A stretch of DNA of 64,000 nt from Rikenellaceae bacterium (GTDB lineage: Bacteria > Bacteroidota > Bacteroidia > Bacteroidales > Rikenellaceae): the NCBI GenBank assembly GCA_015060065.1, contig SUZF01000003.1:62001-126000 (forward strand), read 5' to 3'. The position numbers were made by a program, and so were the translations under genes. The notes under the pieces are model-generated. The model was not told where the DNA came from, did not search any database, and saw only the letters and a program-made list of their open reading frames with translations. Below, in pieces: positions 14,934 through 23,360 of the stretch (its first letter is position 1; the number at the start of each line of letters is the position of its first letter).

Positions 14934-16838
14934 TTAATTTTTGGTCTCCACGGCCTCTACCCACTCTCGTGCATAGGCATCCGAGGGCATACGCAGGTCG
15001 CCACGAGGCGAGAGCGATACCGAGCCGACCTTGGGGCCATCGGGGGCTGCCGAGCGTTTGAATTGTTGCGAGAAGAATCTCTTCAAGAAGACTTTAAGCC
15101 AATGGCGTATCTCTTCGGAAGAAAACTCTCCATCAAATGCACGACGTGCCAGATATTCAATCTTCGTCGGTGCAAAACCGTTGCGCATGAAGTTATAGAT
15201 GAAGAAGTCGTGCAGAGCGTAGGGACCCACCAAATCCTCGGTCTTTTGGGCTATATTGCCATCGTTGTCTGCCGGCAGCAGTTCGGGACTTACGGGCGTT
15301 GCGACGATATCTTTCAGCGTAGTGCGCACCTGCTCATTTGCATCATGCTCGGCACACCACTCAACAAGTGTGCGTACCAGAGTCTTCGGAATCGAGCAGT
15401 TTACGTTGTACATCGACATCGAGTCGCCATTATATGTCGCCCAGCCGAGAGCCGCCTCGCTCAAATCTCCTGTGCCGATGACAATGCCGTTCTCCTTGTT
15501 TGCCAAGTCCATCAATATCTGTGTGCGCTCGCGAGCCTGCGAGTTTTCGTATGCCGCACCACGCTCCGCAGGGTCGATGCCGAGATCGGCAAAGTGCTGT
15601 TCACATGCCTTGCGGATAGATATTTCTCGCATCGTGATACCCAACTCACGCATCAGGGTAAGTGCATTCTGATAGGTGCGGTCGGTAGTGCCGAAGCCGG
15701 GCATCGTAACTCCGATGATGCCCTTGCGGTCGAGTCCGAGCAGGTCGAATGTCGCTACGGTCGAGAGCAGTGCCAATGTCGAGTCCAAACCTCCCGAAAT
15801 GCCGATAACTGCCGTTTTGCAGCCTATGTGCGATAGACGTTGCGCCAATCCTGCGGTCTGTATCGCAATAATCTCGCGACATCCCTCGTCGAGGTCGGCA
15901 GGGATGAATGGAGCGGGGTTGATTGCTCGTTCCAACTCGCTTGCAGGCTGTTCGAGGTTGATATGCAGGATGTCGAAACGGTTGTCGAGATTGATAAACG
16001 AGGTGTGGCGACGTCTTTCGTTGAAGATATGCTCCACGTCGATATCTGCCACGGTCAGCCGCTCGTCGCGCACAAATCTCTCGCGGGCAGCGATGATGGT
16101 GCCATTCTCGGCAATGATGCCGTTGCCTGTGAATACGAGGTCGGTCGATGACTCGCCCACGCCAGCCGAACAATAGACATATCCGCATAGGGCGCGTGCC
16201 GACTGCTGTTTGATAAGCGAGCGCAGGTAGGCGTGCTTGCCCAGAATTTCGGGTGTCGCCGAGAGGTTGAATATCAGCGTGGCACCTGCCAATGCCATGT
16301 CTGACGATGGCGGTGCGGGTACCCATAAATCCTCACAAATCTCGACTCCGAATCTCACACCATGCACCTTGAAGAGAAGGTCTGTGCCGAAGCGTACTCT
16401 CTGTCCGCAGATGACAATCTCGGTGTTGCGGATGTCGCGACCCTCCGAGAACCAGCGGCTCTCGTAGAATTCGGAGTAGTTGGGGATGTAACTCTTGGGA
16501 ATAATACCCTCAATCTTGCCGTTGGCGATGACCACAGCGCAGTTGTAGAGGTTGTTTTTGTAATATATCGGCATTCCGACAATTGACACAATGGGTCGCG
16601 GTCGTGATAACAGTAGAGCCAACGCCTCGTCGCCGGCCTCCAAAAGATGCGATTGCAGGAATAGGTCCCCGCAGGTGTAACCCGTAATCGAAAGTTCGGG
16701 GAATACCACCACGCTCACACCACGCTCTACCGCCTCGGCAGTCATCCTGTCGATAGCCTCGGCATTTGCTCTGCAATCGGCAACCTTTACTAACGGAGTT
16801 GCCGCAGCAACCTTTACAAAACCGTATCTACTCTTCAT
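14934..16838 (-). CDS. nadE: Glutamine-dependent NAD+ synthetase
   Basis: Makes NAD+ from nicotinic acid adenine dinucleotide, ATP and glutamine. The 634-residue protein joins an N-terminal nitrilase-type glutaminase (catalytic Glu48 in VFPELSITGYTCG, Lys in IPKSYIPNY, Cys in VEICEDLW) to a C-terminal synthetase with the pyrophosphatase loop GISGGLDSTLAL and GTGDLSEAALGW. The start is the ATG at 16838 (MKSRYGFVKVAAATP); the ORF also opens upstream at 16859 inside repeat sequence, which I reject. The right end of a decamer repeat array lies only 14 bases before the start codon, so the repeats occupy the nadE promoter or leader region. I see no TAnnTTTG box. Confidence 0.97.
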   Translation of the reverse strand: MKSRYGFVKVAAATPLVKVADCRANAEAIDRMTAEAVERGVSVVVFPELSITGYTCGDLFLQSHLLEAGDEALALLLSRPRPIVSIVGMPIYYKNNLYNCAVVIANGKIEGIIPKSYIPNYSEFYESRWFSEGRDIRNTEIVICGQRVRFGTDLLFKVHGVRFGVEICEDLWVPAPPSSDMALAGATLIFNLSATPEILGKHAYLRSLIKQQSARALCGYVYCSAGVGESSTDLVFTGNGIIAENGTIIAARERFVRDERLTVADIDVEHIFNERRRHTSFINLDNRFDILHINLEQPASELERAINPAPFIPADLDEGCREIIAIQTAGLAQRLSHIGCKTAVIGISGGLDSTLALLSTVATFDLLGLDRKGIIGVTMPGFGTTDRTYQNALTLMRELGITMREISIRKACEQHFADLGIDPAERGAAYENSQARERTQILMDLANKENGIVIGTGDLSEAALGWATYNGDSMSMYNVNCSIPKTLVRTLVEWCAEHDANEQVRTTLKDIVATPVSPELLPADNDGNIAQKTEDLVGPYALHDFFIYNFMRNGFAPTKIEYLARRAFDGEFSSEEIRHWLKVFLKRFFSQQFKRSAAPDGPKVGSVSLSPRGDLRMPSDAYAREWVEAVETKN

Positions 16839-16851
16839 ATCTATATGTTTT

Positions 16852-17557
16852 AATGGCATTGAATGACATTCGGGCTACGCCCTTAATGGCATGCGCAATC
16901 AAAGATTGCTGAATGGCATCAAATGACAAAAATACTACTTTTTTCTCTTTTCTTCAATGCGTGCTTTTGCCAAGGACTCCCTAAAACCGCCCTCACGGAC
17001 AAAACGTGCAATCTGTTTCTCTATATGTTTACGAAGCAAAACATCCTCTTGGTGTAGCAATACAATCGTCATATTTGCAATTACCTCGTCGTTTCTTGTT
17101 TCGGCTAACTCTAAAAAGAATCTCGAATCACTATGCTTCAAACCAAGTTCTCTCATAGCCTCGACCTCTTTCGACTCGGTTTCCCATATTCGCAAATTGC
17201 GAGTTCGCAGATAGTCGATATAATCTTCCAATAACTCCTGAAAACTCGCCCTTGCAACGCCCAACAACTTTAAGTGCGTTTCGGTAGAGGTTAGTGACGC
17301 AGCCTTTCCCTCAACGATATTTTGCTTGCCTGAACGAGCCGCTTGTATCATTTGGTCTTTGGTGCGGTTGCCAATGGCAATAAATCTCTCGCAGAAATGG
17401 TAGGTCAAATCGTATATAACCACCGCTTTGTGATAGACGATAAGATTGCGATACAGATTGTTATTTTGCTTTGTTATGTCCATCCCTATATCTGCCATTC
17501 AATGCCATTCAGCGAGCGAAAGCGAACGCATGCCATTCGTTGCCATTGATTGTCACT
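16852..17557. mobile_element. Candidate repeat-bounded element: four-helix-bundle gene between inverted decamer arrays
   Basis: On the left, AATGGCA/AATGACA units start at 16852, 16862, 16885, 16912 and 16922. On the right the same unit is inverted (TGCCATT at 17493, 17503, 17531, 17541, and a TGTCACT variant at 17551). Adjacent units are 10 bases apart. The arrays are broken by hairpins GGGC-tac-GCCC (16872-16882) and GCAATC-aaa-GATTGC (16895-16909) on the left and by a GC-rich imperfect hairpin (17511-17530) on the right. The 187-residue four-helix-bundle gene fills the interior. Calling it mobile is inference. Confidence 0.55.
16935..17498 (-). CDS. Four-helix-bundle protein (23S rRNA IVS-protein / Avd-like family)
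   Basis: The 187-residue all-helical protein matches the four-helix-bundle family that includes the protein encoded in 23S rRNA intervening sequences and the Avd accessory protein of diversity-generating retroelements. Recognisable stretches are NLIVYHKAVVIYDLTYHFCERF, DQMIQAARSGKQNIVEG (the conserved R-S-x2-I-x2-N-I-x-E-G turn) and ELLEDYIDYLRTRNLRIW. A longer C-terminal part (about 130-187) corresponds to the family's suffix domain; the end is Lys/Arg-rich (RIEEKRKK). The start ATG at 17498 lies inside the last AATGGCA unit; ATG at 17483 is an alternative. The family binds structured RNA or DNA. The role here is unknown. Confidence 0.85.
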   Translation of the reverse strand: MADIGMDITKQNNNLYRNLIVYHKAVVIYDLTYHFCERFIAIGNRTKDQMIQAARSGKQNIVEGKAASLTSTETHLKLLGVARASFQELLEDYIDYLRTRNLRIWETESKEVEAMRELGLKHSDSRFFLELAETRNDEVIANMTIVLLHQEDVLLRKHIEKQIARFVREGGFRESLAKARIEEKRKK

Positions 17558-17638
17558 GTAATTCCTTTTGCGAAATTAAAAATTTTTGCGCACAATACTG
17601 CAACACTCTAAAATTATTTCTAATTATCAACTGTCAAT

Positions 17639-18856
17639 TTACTTCGCCCAGAGTTGTGCGAGGTTGATGATTACCTTCACAGCCTTCTCCATCGAGTTGA
17701 GCGAGCAGTACTCGAACTTGCCGTGGAAGTTCATACCTCCGGCAAAGATGTTGGGGCAGGGCAGACCCATAAACGAGAGGCGTGCGCCATCCGTACCTCC
17801 GCGTATCGGGCGGACAATGGGCTGCACGTCAGCCTCGCGCATAGCCTTCAAAGCCTTGTCGATAACCTGCGGATGCGGCTCGACCATCTTGCGCATATTG
17901 TAGTATTGGTCTTTCAGGGTAAGGGTCAGCACACCCTCGCCAAACTTATTGTTCAGCATACCCACAATATTGTGCATCCAAACCTTCTTCGCCTCGAACT
18001 TCTCGGCATCGTGGTCGCGGATGATGTACGAAATCTGTGCCTGCTCGACCGTGCCGTTGATACCTACGCAGTGGTAGAATCCCTCGTAACCCTCGGTATG
18101 CTCCGGGCGCTCCTGTGCGGGCAGCAGGGCGTTGAGTTCGCAGGCTACCTGTATGGCGTTAATCATCTTGCCCTTGGCATATCCGGGATGTACGTTGCGA
18201 CCCTGAATCGAAATCTTCGCCGAGGCAGCGTTGAAGTTCTCATACTCCAACTCGCCCTCGTAGCCTCCGTCCATCGTGTAGGCAAAGTCGGCACCGAAGG
18301 CTGCAACGTCGAAGAAATCGACACCGCGACCAATCTCCTCATCAGGCGTAAAGCCGATGCGGATTTTACCGTGCTTGATTTCGGGGTGTGTCATCAGGTA
18401 CTCCGCAGCAGTCATAATCTCCGCAACACCTCCCTTATCATCCGCACCGAGCAGAGTTGTTCCGTCGGTGTGAATCAGCGTGTGACCTACGAAGTTACGC
18501 AACTCCGGGAAATCTGCCACTCGCATCGTGAGAGCATCGTTCAGCACGATATCCTCGCCATCGTAACACTCAATGATGCGGGGCTTTACATCCTTGCCAC
18601 TCATATCGGGTGCGGTATCGACGTGGGCGATAAATCCGATTACGGGGGCATTTTCGTAGCCCTCGCTTGCGGGTATCGTACCCATAGTGTAGCCATACTT
18701 GTCTGTCGTGACCTCGGTCATACCGAGTGCCTCCATCTCCTCTCGGAGCATATTCAGCAGGTCGAACTGCTTTGATGTCGAGGGGAATGTTTCGCTATTT
18801 TCGTCACTCTGTGTATCCACAGCGACATATTTCAAAAATCTCTCTTTCAGTTCCAT
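17639..18856 (-). CDS. pepT: Peptidase T (tripeptide aminopeptidase)
   Basis: A cytosolic M20 dizinc aminopeptidase that removes the N-terminal residue of tripeptides. The 405-residue product has the metal-site segments IGFIAHVDTAPD, LLGADDKGGVAEIM, FTPDEEIGRG (catalytic Glu pair), YTMDGG and the C-terminal RPIRGGTDGARLS. The dimerisation domain lies in between. The start is ATG 18856 (MELKERFLKYV), consistent with other PepT; the ORF extends upstream to 18916 without homology. An OPT-type peptide transporter gene lies 2.5 kb upstream in the same direction, which fits peptide use as a carbon and nitrogen source. Confidence 0.96.
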   Translation of the reverse strand: MELKERFLKYVAVDTQSDENSETFPSTSKQFDLLNMLREEMEALGMTEVTTDKYGYTMGTIPASEGYENAPVIGFIAHVDTAPDMSGKDVKPRIIECYDGEDIVLNDALTMRVADFPELRNFVGHTLIHTDGTTLLGADDKGGVAEIMTAAEYLMTHPEIKHGKIRIGFTPDEEIGRGVDFFDVAAFGADFAYTMDGGYEGELEYENFNAASAKISIQGRNVHPGYAKGKMINAIQVACELNALLPAQERPEHTEGYEGFYHCVGINGTVEQAQISYIIRDHDAEKFEAKKVWMHNIVGMLNNKFGEGVLTLTLKDQYYNMRKMVEPHPQVIDKALKAMREADVQPIVRPIRGGTDGARLSFMGLPCPNIFAGGMNFHGKFEYCSLNSMEKAVKVIINLAQLWAK

Positions 18857-18964
18857 ATTTTTCGATTTTATGTGGCATCTTTCGACTCTCCTCGCCTGTC
18901 CCAAATGGGAAAACAATCGAGCCTCAATGCCTTGTATTGTTAATTTAATGCTTGAAAATTCCTG

Positions 18965-20161
18965 TTAAAGTTCTGTCTTTACGAATGCGACATTGCCCTT
19001 ATCCCTATGGGCAACATCGAAGCGGTCTTCGATAAATGTCAGATAGACATCGCCTCGATATTCGCACAAACTATAATATTGCATACTGTTTTTTGCCACG
19101 AACTCCCATCCGAAAACAATGTCGCCATTCTGGTCCACCTCCGAGAGTTGTACGCGGCTGCGGTGGATGGTCTTGGAATCAACCTTGTAGTGGGGTTTGA
19201 CATTGTACATTGCATACACTTTATTGTTGCGTACAATCATTTCGGGACGAGAGCAGTCGTCTGTAATCTTGTGAGGCTTGCGCAGGCACTCGCCCGTGAG
19301 CGAGTAGACTCCCAGATAGCAACCACGCTTGGGGCGCAACTCCTTCTTGTAGTTTGCCGTGCGGGCAATAATGTAGATGCGACCCTCGTGAATCGCTATC
19401 GAGCCTTCGGTTGAGCCGTGCGTAAACTCCGGACAGGTAAAAACAACCTCGTAATTAATTCCATCTTTTGTGCGTACAATAATCGGTATGGAGTACTGCA
19501 TCGCCCAATTGGAGAGAATGTTATAATACCAGCCATCGTGCTCAACAAAGCGCTTGTCGAGTACGGGTCGCTCAAAATCCGTAAAGTCGCTTATGCCGAG
19601 ATGTCTGTAATACTCCTGTGTGCCTGATGTTGATATCGGAAGCGTTCTTGCCTGCTCGCCATCTCGGAATGTGAGGGTACAGGAGGTCATCTTCCTTTTG
19701 GCCTTACCGCTCTTGGGGTCGATGTCGAATGCCATTAAATCTGCTTCGCCATCCTCCTGACCTTGGAATATGCAACGGATGCCGTTCTCGGTTTTGAGAA
19801 GCACCGGATCGTAGGGTGCATACATATCCTGCTTGTAGCCCTCAAACTCCTCGCCGGGGCTGACCAATCGGGTATGCTCAATTTTGGGTGACTGCCACTT
19901 ACGGATATCGAAACGACTGAGCATCAGGTTGATAGTGGTGTATGAGGGTTTCTCGACATTATTGATCTTGTCGCAGTAGTAGGCAACCCACACCTCGCCC
20001 TTATCGGTAATAAGGGTCGAGAGAGCGTGCGACATCTTGTTTTCAGGCTCTGAAACGAGCGTAGCCTTTGATGCATCAATGGGACATAGACTCTTCGGCG
20101 TGCGAGCCGATACGCTGAGTGTCGATAACGCGAGTATGGTTAATAGCGCGATACGTTTCAT
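18965..20161 (-). CDS. Secreted beta-propeller-like protein of unknown function, paralogue 2
   Basis: The 398-residue protein has a signal peptide (to VSARTP) and repeated WxxPK / R(T/S)xxG-like strands. It resembles the BNR/sialidase-type propeller in general texture (VRTKDGINYEVVFTCPEF, GRIYIIARTANYKK, RPEMIVRNNKVYAMYNVK). No catalytic sialidase set is evident. It is clearly homologous to the upstream gene (12-base gap) along its whole length: both share LSRFDI(R/K)KWQSPKI, APYDP, YLGVYSLTGECLRKP and YLTFIEDRF / YLSFIEDRF. It is the last gene of the run from manC. Function not recognised. Confidence 0.75.
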   Translation of the reverse strand: MKRIALLTILALSTLSVSARTPKSLCPIDASKATLVSEPENKMSHALSTLITDKGEVWVAYYCDKINNVEKPSYTTINLMLSRFDIRKWQSPKIEHTRLVSPGEEFEGYKQDMYAPYDPVLLKTENGIRCIFQGQEDGEADLMAFDIDPKSGKAKRKMTSCTLTFRDGEQARTLPISTSGTQEYYRHLGISDFTDFERPVLDKRFVEHDGWYYNILSNWAMQYSIPIIVRTKDGINYEVVFTCPEFTHGSTEGSIAIHEGRIYIIARTANYKKELRPKRGCYLGVYSLTGECLRKPHKITDDCSRPEMIVRNNKVYAMYNVKPHYKVDSKTIHRSRVQLSEVDQNGDIVFGWEFVAKNSMQYYSLCEYRGDVYLTFIEDRFDVAHRDKGNVAFVKTEL

Positions 20162-20173
20162 ACTGCAATGATG

Positions 20174-21373
20174 TTAAAAATCTAACTCCACGAACGAGAG
20201 GTTGCCCTTCTTTGCCTTTACGCGACCAAAGCGGTCCTCGATAAAGGAGAGGTAGAGTTTACCCTTATACTCGTTTAATGTGTAGTACTGCATACTGTAA
20301 GGCGATGCGTACTCCCACGCACGTACCACGCTGCCGTGGTCATCAAGCTCCGAAAGACGTACACGGCTGCGATTGATACCCTTGCCCGTCTCGTAGTTGA
20401 TAGTGTTGGGCTTGACGTTATACATCGCATAGACCTCGTTCTTATATACGATCATCTCAGGACGTGACTCCACATCGCCAATCTGGTAGGGCTTGCGCAG
20501 ACACTCGCCCGTGAGTGAATAGACACCGAGGAATGTGCCGGCACGGAGTTTCTTCTCAGGACGTGCTGTGCGGGCAATCAGATAGAGACGCTCGTTGTGA
20601 ATAGCGATCTCGATCTCCGAGGCTCCGTATTGGAATTCGGGGCAGCGGAATACCTCCTCGTAGTGAATACCATCCTTGGTGCGAACAACTACCGGAATCG
20701 AGCCTTGGCAGCACCAATTCGCCAGAGCGGTATAGTACCACTCGCCATGCTTGGTGTACTTCTTGTTGAGTACAGGCTTCGCGAAACCCTTAAAGTTGGT
20801 TACGCCGAGTGCCTTCTCGTAATACTCTCTATTTCCCGCTTTCGATAGGAGTACAGTAGCCTTCTCGCCATTGTGGGTGTAGGTAAAGGTACACTCCTCG
20901 ACCTCGCCTACGGGAGTGCCCGTTTTGGGATCGATAGTGAAGGCTACGTAGATATTGCCGCCATCCTTGTAGGCCTGATAGATGCAGGTAACCTTATCGC
21001 CTGCATCGAAGAGAATGGGGTCGTAGGGTGCAGAGTTACCCTGGTTAAACGAGCCTATCGAGCCACCCACTTTCAGCAGCGACGAGTGCTTAATCTTGGG
21101 CGACTGCCACTTCTTGATATCGAAACGGCTCAGGACCATCTCGATAGTCAGCTCTTTCGGGTCCTCGATATTATTTTTAAGGTCGCGGAAATATGCAATC
21201 CAGATTTCGCCCTTATCTGTGATGTGGGTCGATGTATAGTGCGTCATCTGGTTGTTGGGGTCCGAAATCAGAGTTGCCTTGGTTGCATCAATCGGGAATG
21301 TGCTCTTCGGAGCCTTTGCCGCAGCCGACAAGGTAAAGCAGCTTACTGCCAGAATAAGAATAAAGCGTTTCAT
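20174..21373 (-). CDS. Secreted beta-propeller-like protein of unknown function, paralogue 1
   Basis: The 399-residue protein starts at ATG 21373 (MKRFILILAVSCFTLSAAAK), giving a normal signal peptide; the upstream ORF extension to 21496 lies inside the OPT gene and is rejected. Strands such as FLGVYSLTGECLRKPYQIGD, SRPEMIVYKNEVYAMYNVKP and KLYLSFIEDRFGRV repeat the texture of its downstream paralogue. The gene begins 20 bases after the OPT transporter stop, so it is probably cotranscribed. The pair may capture or process an extracellular ligand used with the transporter. That is inference from order only. Confidence 0.75.
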   Translation of the reverse strand: MKRFILILAVSCFTLSAAAKAPKSTFPIDATKATLISDPNNQMTHYTSTHITDKGEIWIAYFRDLKNNIEDPKELTIEMVLSRFDIKKWQSPKIKHSSLLKVGGSIGSFNQGNSAPYDPILFDAGDKVTCIYQAYKDGGNIYVAFTIDPKTGTPVGEVEECTFTYTHNGEKATVLLSKAGNREYYEKALGVTNFKGFAKPVLNKKYTKHGEWYYTALANWCCQGSIPVVVRTKDGIHYEEVFRCPEFQYGASEIEIAIHNERLYLIARTARPEKKLRAGTFLGVYSLTGECLRKPYQIGDVESRPEMIVYKNEVYAMYNVKPNTINYETGKGINRSRVRLSELDDHGSVVRAWEYASPYSMQYYTLNEYKGKLYLSFIEDRFGRVKAKKGNLSFVELDF

Positions 21374-21393
21374 ATCAATCTCTTGGTTAGTTG

Positions 21394-23331
21394 TTAATCC
21401 TCTTTCTTCGCTTTCAAAGTATGAACGGTAAAGTAGATTGCCAGAGCGATATACATTGCCAATGCCAACCACTCGGCCGAGTTCGATGCAGCCCAATCTG
21501 TCATATACAAATCGATACCCACAAACTTCAATACAGCAGCCACAACACCCATCAGCGCACCACCGGCAATGAAGCCCGAAGCGAGCAGCGTTCCGCGGTC
21601 GAAACGAGCCTTATTGAGAGCCTCATCCTTCGAGCGATTCGATACAAACCACGCGATAGCACCACCTGCCACAAGCGGAGCATTGAGCGACATCGGGATA
21701 AACATACCGAGCGAGAATGCCAATGCCGGCACGCCAATCCAGTTCAGCACCAATGCCAGCACCGCACCTGCGAAGTAGAGTACCCATGGGGTCTCGCCAC
21801 CCTCCATCAGAGGTTTGATAACTGCCGCCATGGCGTTTGCCTGCGGAGCAGTCAGGGCGTTCTCGCCAACAAATCCATAGGTCTTGTTGAGGATAATCAT
21901 CACACCTGCAACAGTGGCAGCCGATACAATCGTTCCGAGGAACTTCCACGCCTCCTGCTTCTTGGGTGTAGTTCCGAGCCAGTAACCGATTTTGAGGTCG
22001 GTAATGAAACCGCCTGCCATCGAGAGTGCCGTGCAGACAACACCTCCGATAATCAGTGCTGCGGTCATTCCCTTCTCGCCGTTAAGACCAACCGAAACAA
22101 GCACGAGCGAACTCAAAATCAACGTCATCAACGTCATTCCCGATACGGGGTTTGTACCCACGATAGCAATAGCGTTGGCCGCTACGGTCGTAAAGAGGAA
22201 GGCGATAACGAAGACGATAAGCAGTGCTACGATAGTGTGGAACCAATTACCCAGCACCCCGAATTGGAAGAATACCAGAGTTGAAACAAGTATTGCGATA
22301 ATTACCGAGAGGATAACCCTCATCGAGAGGTCACGTTGTGTGCGCTCAACGGCTCCGTCCGACTTCTTGCCACCAAGTTCTTTCACTGCAAGGCCTACGG
22401 CCGACTTGATGATACCTGCCTGCTTGATAATGCCGATAAGTCCTGCCATAGCGATACCGCCGATGCCGATAGGACGTCCATACGCCTGGAAGAGTTGCAT
22501 TGCACTCATCTCGGCAGCCTCTGCCGAAGCGTAGCCCACCAGTGGAACAATCACAAACCATACAAGGCACGAGCCTGCGGTAATGATAACTGCATACTTC
22601 AAACCAATGATATATCCCAGACCAAGCAGTGTCGCACCCGTGTTCATCGAGAACTCAACCTTAAACTTGTCTGCCACAGCCACGCCCCATGCGGTCATCT
22701 TGGTCGAGATATTCTCTGCCCAAGCACCGAATGACGATACCGCAAAATCGTAAAGACCTCCGATTACGCCCGCAACAGCCAGCAGTACGGTCTGCTTACC
22801 GCCCTTCTCGCCCGAAACAAGTACTTCGGTGGTAGCCGTAGCCTCCGGGAAGGGGTACTTGCCGTGCATATCCTTAACGAAATATTTGCGGAATGGGATG
22901 AGCAACACGATGCCGAGAACTCCTCCGAGCAGTGACGAGAGGAATACCTGATAGAACTGCGCCTCCAAGCCGAGAATATAGAGTGCCGGCAGGGTGAAGA
23001 TTGCTCCTGCGACAATGACACCCGACGATGCGCCTATCGACTGGATGATGACATTCTCGCCAAGCATACTGCGATTCTTACCGCGCAGCGAGCCAAAGCC
23101 TGCTGCCAAGATTGCAATCGGAATTGCCGCTTCGAAGACCTGACCGACCTTCAAACCGAGGAATGCGGCTGCTGCCGAGAAGATTATTGCCATAATAACA
23201 CCCATCGTTACCGAGTATGGCGTAGCCTCGGCAGGGGTTGAATTTGCCGGCATTACCGGCTGATACTCTTCGCCCGCCTTCAACTCTCTATAAGCATTTT
23301 CGGGCAGCGATATATTCTTTTTCTCTTCCAT
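21394..23331 (-). CDS. OPT family oligopeptide transporter
   Basis: The 645-residue protein has about 15-16 hydrophobic helices and the OPT family features: the N-terminal segment TPYSVTMGVIMAIIFSAAAAFLGLKVGQVFE, IIQSIGASSGVIVAGAIFTLPALYIL, and FPEATATTEVL (the NPG-like region) after a charged loop. OPT carriers import di- to hexapeptides or metal-peptide chelates with protons across the cytoplasmic membrane. The start is 29 bases after the GH13 stop, and two paralogous secreted proteins follow. With peptidase T downstream it suggests a peptide uptake and breakdown set. Confidence 0.93.
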   Translation of the reverse strand: MEEKKNISLPENAYRELKAGEEYQPVMPANSTPAEATPYSVTMGVIMAIIFSAAAAFLGLKVGQVFEAAIPIAILAAGFGSLRGKNRSMLGENVIIQSIGASSGVIVAGAIFTLPALYILGLEAQFYQVFLSSLLGGVLGIVLLIPFRKYFVKDMHGKYPFPEATATTEVLVSGEKGGKQTVLLAVAGVIGGLYDFAVSSFGAWAENISTKMTAWGVAVADKFKVEFSMNTGATLLGLGYIIGLKYAVIITAGSCLVWFVIVPLVGYASAEAAEMSAMQLFQAYGRPIGIGGIAMAGLIGIIKQAGIIKSAVGLAVKELGGKKSDGAVERTQRDLSMRVILSVIIAILVSTLVFFQFGVLGNWFHTIVALLIVFVIAFLFTTVAANAIAIVGTNPVSGMTLMTLILSSLVLVSVGLNGEKGMTAALIIGGVVCTALSMAGGFITDLKIGYWLGTTPKKQEAWKFLGTIVSAATVAGVMIILNKTYGFVGENALTAPQANAMAAVIKPLMEGGETPWVLYFAGAVLALVLNWIGVPALAFSLGMFIPMSLNAPLVAGGAIAWFVSNRSKDEALNKARFDRGTLLASGFIAGGALMGVVAAVLKFVGIDLYMTDWAASNSAEWLALAMYIALAIYFTVHTLKAKKED

Positions 23332-23360
23332 AATTTATTACTTCTTATTTATTGTAAAAC

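Noticed and set aside
16852..17557. Toxin-antitoxin pair or complete diversity-generating retroelement
   Set aside because: Only one gene is present. There is no reverse transcriptase, template/variable repeat pair, nor a second small gene.
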